NCBI GenBank assembly: GCA_046732855.1
Contig: JBKPNX010000247.1
Location: 1-14,854 of the forward strand
DNA length: 14,854 nucleotides
DNA from: JBKPNX01 sp046732855
GTDB lineage: Bacteria; Pseudomonadota; Alphaproteobacteria; Geminicoccales; Geminicoccaceae
Direction: 5' to 3'
Shown here piece after piece: positions 13,009-14,854 of the stretch. The position numbers were made by a program, and so were the translations under genes. A model generated the notes under the pieces. The model saw only the letters and a list, made by a program, of their open reading frames with translations, ran no database searches and had not been told where the DNA came from. Positions within the stretch are counted from its first letter, which is position 1; the number at the start of each line of letters is the position of its first letter.

Positions 13009-13450
13009 ATGGCGGTTCCGGATTTTCAATGGCGGCGGACGGGCAGAGATGGGCCAGGCCATCGGCCGGGCTGGCGACGGTGGCATCGACGGCATGATCA
13101 AGGAGGACGCGCTGGGGCTCGATATCGTCTATGTCCAGGCTAAGCGGTACGCCGACGGTAATTCCGTCGGGCGCTCAGAGGTGCAAAGCTTCGCAGGCAG
13201 TTTAGATGGCGTGGGAGCGACCAAAGGTATTTTCTTCGCCACTTCCACCTTCAGCCAGGGTGCCCGCGACTATGTCGGCCGTATCAGCAAGCGCCTCGTT
13301 CTGATCGATGGCGCGGAGCTGGCGCGCCTCATGGTGAGGCACAATGTCGGCGTGCGCACCCGCACGACCTACGAAATCAAGAAGGTCGACCCGAGCCTGG
13401 TCACACCCGGCAGAGTGACCGGCCGCAGGCAACTCATGGTCGCCGATTAG
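13009..13450 (+). pseudogene. mrr: Mrr-type restriction endonuclease with internal deletion of the N-terminal domain
   Basis: The catalytic domain of an Mrr (type IV, methylation-dependent) endonuclease is nearly complete: AEMGQAIGRAGDGGIDGMIK, then LGLDIVYVQAKRYADG (the D and QxK of the PD-(D/E)xK fold), then RSEVQSFAGSLDGVGATKGI, then ARDYVGRISKRLVLIDGAEL, then ARLMVRHNVGV. The winged-helix N-terminal domain and first catalytic helix (usually well over 100 residues) are absent. An ATG at 13009, with GGAGG 11 nt upstream, encodes MAVPDFQ, the usual Mrr N-terminus, in a different frame, and runs directly into the catalytic domain sequence. So an internal, out-of-frame deletion joined codon ~7 to the catalytic domain. 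The catalytic frame is open from 12941. Probably inactive. Confidence 0.75.
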
Positions 13451-13533
13451 CACCGGGGCACCTGGGACAAGGGAGCAAAGGTGCAAGCCTTCGGGGCCCG
13501 CCAGCGCGAGCTACGGGCGGTGCCGCCGGGCCG

Positions 13534-14854
13534 CTACAGCTCCTGGCGCCGGTTGTCGGGATCGTAGAAGGGCGTCGGCACGACCTGAGCCTCGACCATC
13601 TCGCGGTCTTCGATGCGGATCTGGAAGCGCTGCCCGATCTCGGCCTGGTCCGGCGCCACATAGGCGAGCCCGATCACCTTGCCGAGCGTTGGCGAGCGCA
13701 CGGCCGAGGTGACGCGTCCCGTAATCGCGTCGTTGCGGATCACGAGATGGCATTCCTTGGGGCACCTGGCGTCCGCATCGGACAGCGTGAAGCCCACGAG
13801 CGTGCGCTGCACGCCACGCGCCTGCTGAATCTCGATCGACCGCTTGCCGACGAAGAACGGCTTGCCCTTGCCGATCGCCCAGCCCATCGCTGCCTCATAG
13901 GGATGGGTCAGGCCGTCGGTGTCCTGACCGACGATGATATGTCCCTTCTCGAGCCGCATCACCCGCTGCGCCTCGACCCCGAACGGCTTGATGCCGAAGG
14001 GTGCGCCCGCGGCCGTCAGCGCGTCCCACAGCGCCTCGCCCAGGCTCGCCGGCGCGTGGATCTCGTAGCCGAGCTCGCCGACGAAGCCGACCCGGAGCAG
14101 GCGCGCCGGAATACCGGCCACATGTCCCGTGCGCACGCCCATGTAGGGAAAAGCCTCCGGCGACAGATCCACGTCATCGCAGAGCTTGGCCAGCACCGCA
14201 CGGCTGTCCGGCCCGGCGATATTGACCCCGCAGTACGCGGCGGTGACGTTGGTGATGTCCACGTCGAGGCGCCACTGCGCGTTCCACCACAGCATCTGTC
14301 GGTACGCGGCATCGGCGCCGCCAGTCGTCGCGGTGACATAAAAGTGCCGCGCGTGCAGACGGCACGCGACCCCGTCGTCGACGATCACGCCCGCTTCGTC
14401 GCACATCAGCGCGTAGCGGGCCCGGCCGACCTCCTGCCCGAGGTAGGTCCCGGCGTACATGCGCTGCACGAACTCGGCGGCATCGGGCCCCCGAATGTCG
14501 AAGCCGCCGAGCGTCGAGACGTCGATCAGCCCGACGTTGTCGCGGCAGTTGCGGACCTCCGCGGCGATCAGTGCCTCGGCGTTCTCCTTGGCGCCGTAAT
14601 AGGCCGGGCGCAGCCAGGCGCCGGCGACCATCATCCTGGCGCCGAGCTCGAGGTGCCGGTGGTGCATTGGCGTGTGACGCACCGGATCGAAGCCGCGCCC
14701 GGCGAGGTGCGCGAACTTCTCCGCGACGTAGGGCGGCCGCGCCGTGGTCGTGCCGACCTCCTCGATGCCCCGGCCGGTGGCCTCGGCGAGCAGGCGGATT
14801 GCGGCGACGTTCGAGTGCCGACCCTGGCTCGGCCCCATGCCGAGCGTGGAGTAG
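13534..14854 (-). CDS. sarcosine oxidase alpha subunit-like protein, C-terminal half (5' end outside window)
   Basis: The frame enters from the right edge (YSTLGMGPSQGRHSNVAAIR) and ends at TAG 13534-13536. The first residues match the junction after the FAD/dinucleotide domain of heterotetrameric sarcosine oxidase alpha (SoxA), with GMGPSQGR where many relatives have GMGPCQGR. Two GcvT/aminomethyltransferase domains follow: RARMM-type start (LELGARMMVAGAWLRPAYYG), NVGLIDVSTLGGFDIRGPDA, then DDGVACRLHARHFYVTATTG, RVGFVGELGYEIHAP, GVEAQRVMRLEKGHIIVGQD and a C-terminal GRVTSAVRSPTLGKVIGLAYV. These domains bind tetrahydrofolate and accept the one-carbon unit from demethylation of sarcosine or another N-methyl amine. 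Partner subunits would lie outside the window. It converges with the mrr remnant. The exact substrate is uncertain. Confidence 0.88.
   Translation of the reverse strand, partial: YSTLGMGPSQGRHSNVAAIRLLAEATGRGIEEVGTTTARPPYVAEKFAHLAGRGFDPVRHTPMHHRHLELGARMMVAGAWLRPAYYGAKENAEALIAAEVRNCRDNVGLIDVSTLGGFDIRGPDAAEFVQRMYAGTYLGQEVGRARYALMCDEAGVIVDDGVACRLHARHFYVTATTGGADAAYRQMLWWNAQWRLDVDITNVTAAYCGVNIAGPDSRAVLAKLCDDVDLSPEAFPYMGVRTGHVAGIPARLLRVGFVGELGYEIHAPASLGEALWDALTAAGAPFGIKPFGVEAQRVMRLEKGHIIVGQDTDGLTHPYEAAMGWAIGKGKPFFVGKRSIEIQQARGVQRTLVGFTLSDADARCPKECHLVIRNDAITGRVTSAVRSPTLGKVIGLAYVAPDQAEIGQRFQIRIEDREMVEAQVVPTPFYDPDNRRQEL

Noticed and set aside
1..14854. CRISPR arrays, tRNA or rRNA genes, insertion-sequence ends
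   Set aside because: No regularly spaced repeats, no cloverleaf or T-loop pattern, and no transposase or terminal inverted repeats were seen on reading.

Overview
This is a high-GC proteobacterial chromosome segment, most likely an alphaproteobacterium (Rhodospirillales-like). The reasons are the divergent ruvX / gatCAB arrangement, the YqaA-type DedA protein, a heterotetrameric-type sarcosine oxidase alpha chain and frequent GTG/TTG starts. That assignment is inference from gene order and protein style; no rRNA or tRNA gene is visible.

Layout. The left core (1-5449) holds the 3' end of an HxlR-type regulator with an SCP2-like C-terminal domain, a carboxymuconolactone decarboxylase (AhpD-like) gene broken by a one-base frameshift, ruvX on the minus strand, and divergently the gatC-gatA-gatB operon for the Glu/Asp-tRNA amidotransferase. 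Two oddities sit in the operon: two micro-ORFs chained by ATGA overlaps between gatC and gatA, and an in-frame insertion of about 32 codons with paired hairpins inside gatB.

The accessory block (5446-13450) begins exactly at the gatB stop codon. It holds: (i) an AAA (OLD/ABC-like) ATPase plus PIN-like nuclease pair, of visibly lower GC and chained to gatB by an ATGA overlap; (ii) a PrlF/AbrB-type antitoxin whose toxin gene survives only as its first few codons; (iii) a core-like DedA gene; (iv) a higBA toxin-antitoxin locus with a recognisable promoter/operator but a frameshifted higB; (v) on the minus strand, an HD phosphohydrolase-like ORF and a GHKL/HSP90-like ATPase ORF that look like one large protein split by a one-base deletion; (vi) a badly decayed hicBA-type locus; (vii) an Mrr-type restriction endonuclease with its N-terminal domain deleted. 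This is a defence / toxin-antitoxin island partly in decay. The right edge (13534-14854) returns to core metabolism with the C-terminal half of a sarcosine oxidase alpha (SoxA)-like protein.

How the genes work together. GatCAB amidates misacylated Glu-tRNA(Gln)/Asp-tRNA(Asn). The ATPase-PIN pair and the HD-HSP90 protein are candidate antiviral or conflict systems: a sensor ATPase with an RNase effector, and a chaperone-like ATPase with a phosphohydrolase. The toxin-antitoxin relics and the Mrr fragment show repeated gain and loss at this site. Several lesions are single-base changes, some in short homopolymers, so assembly error should be excluded before calling them real.
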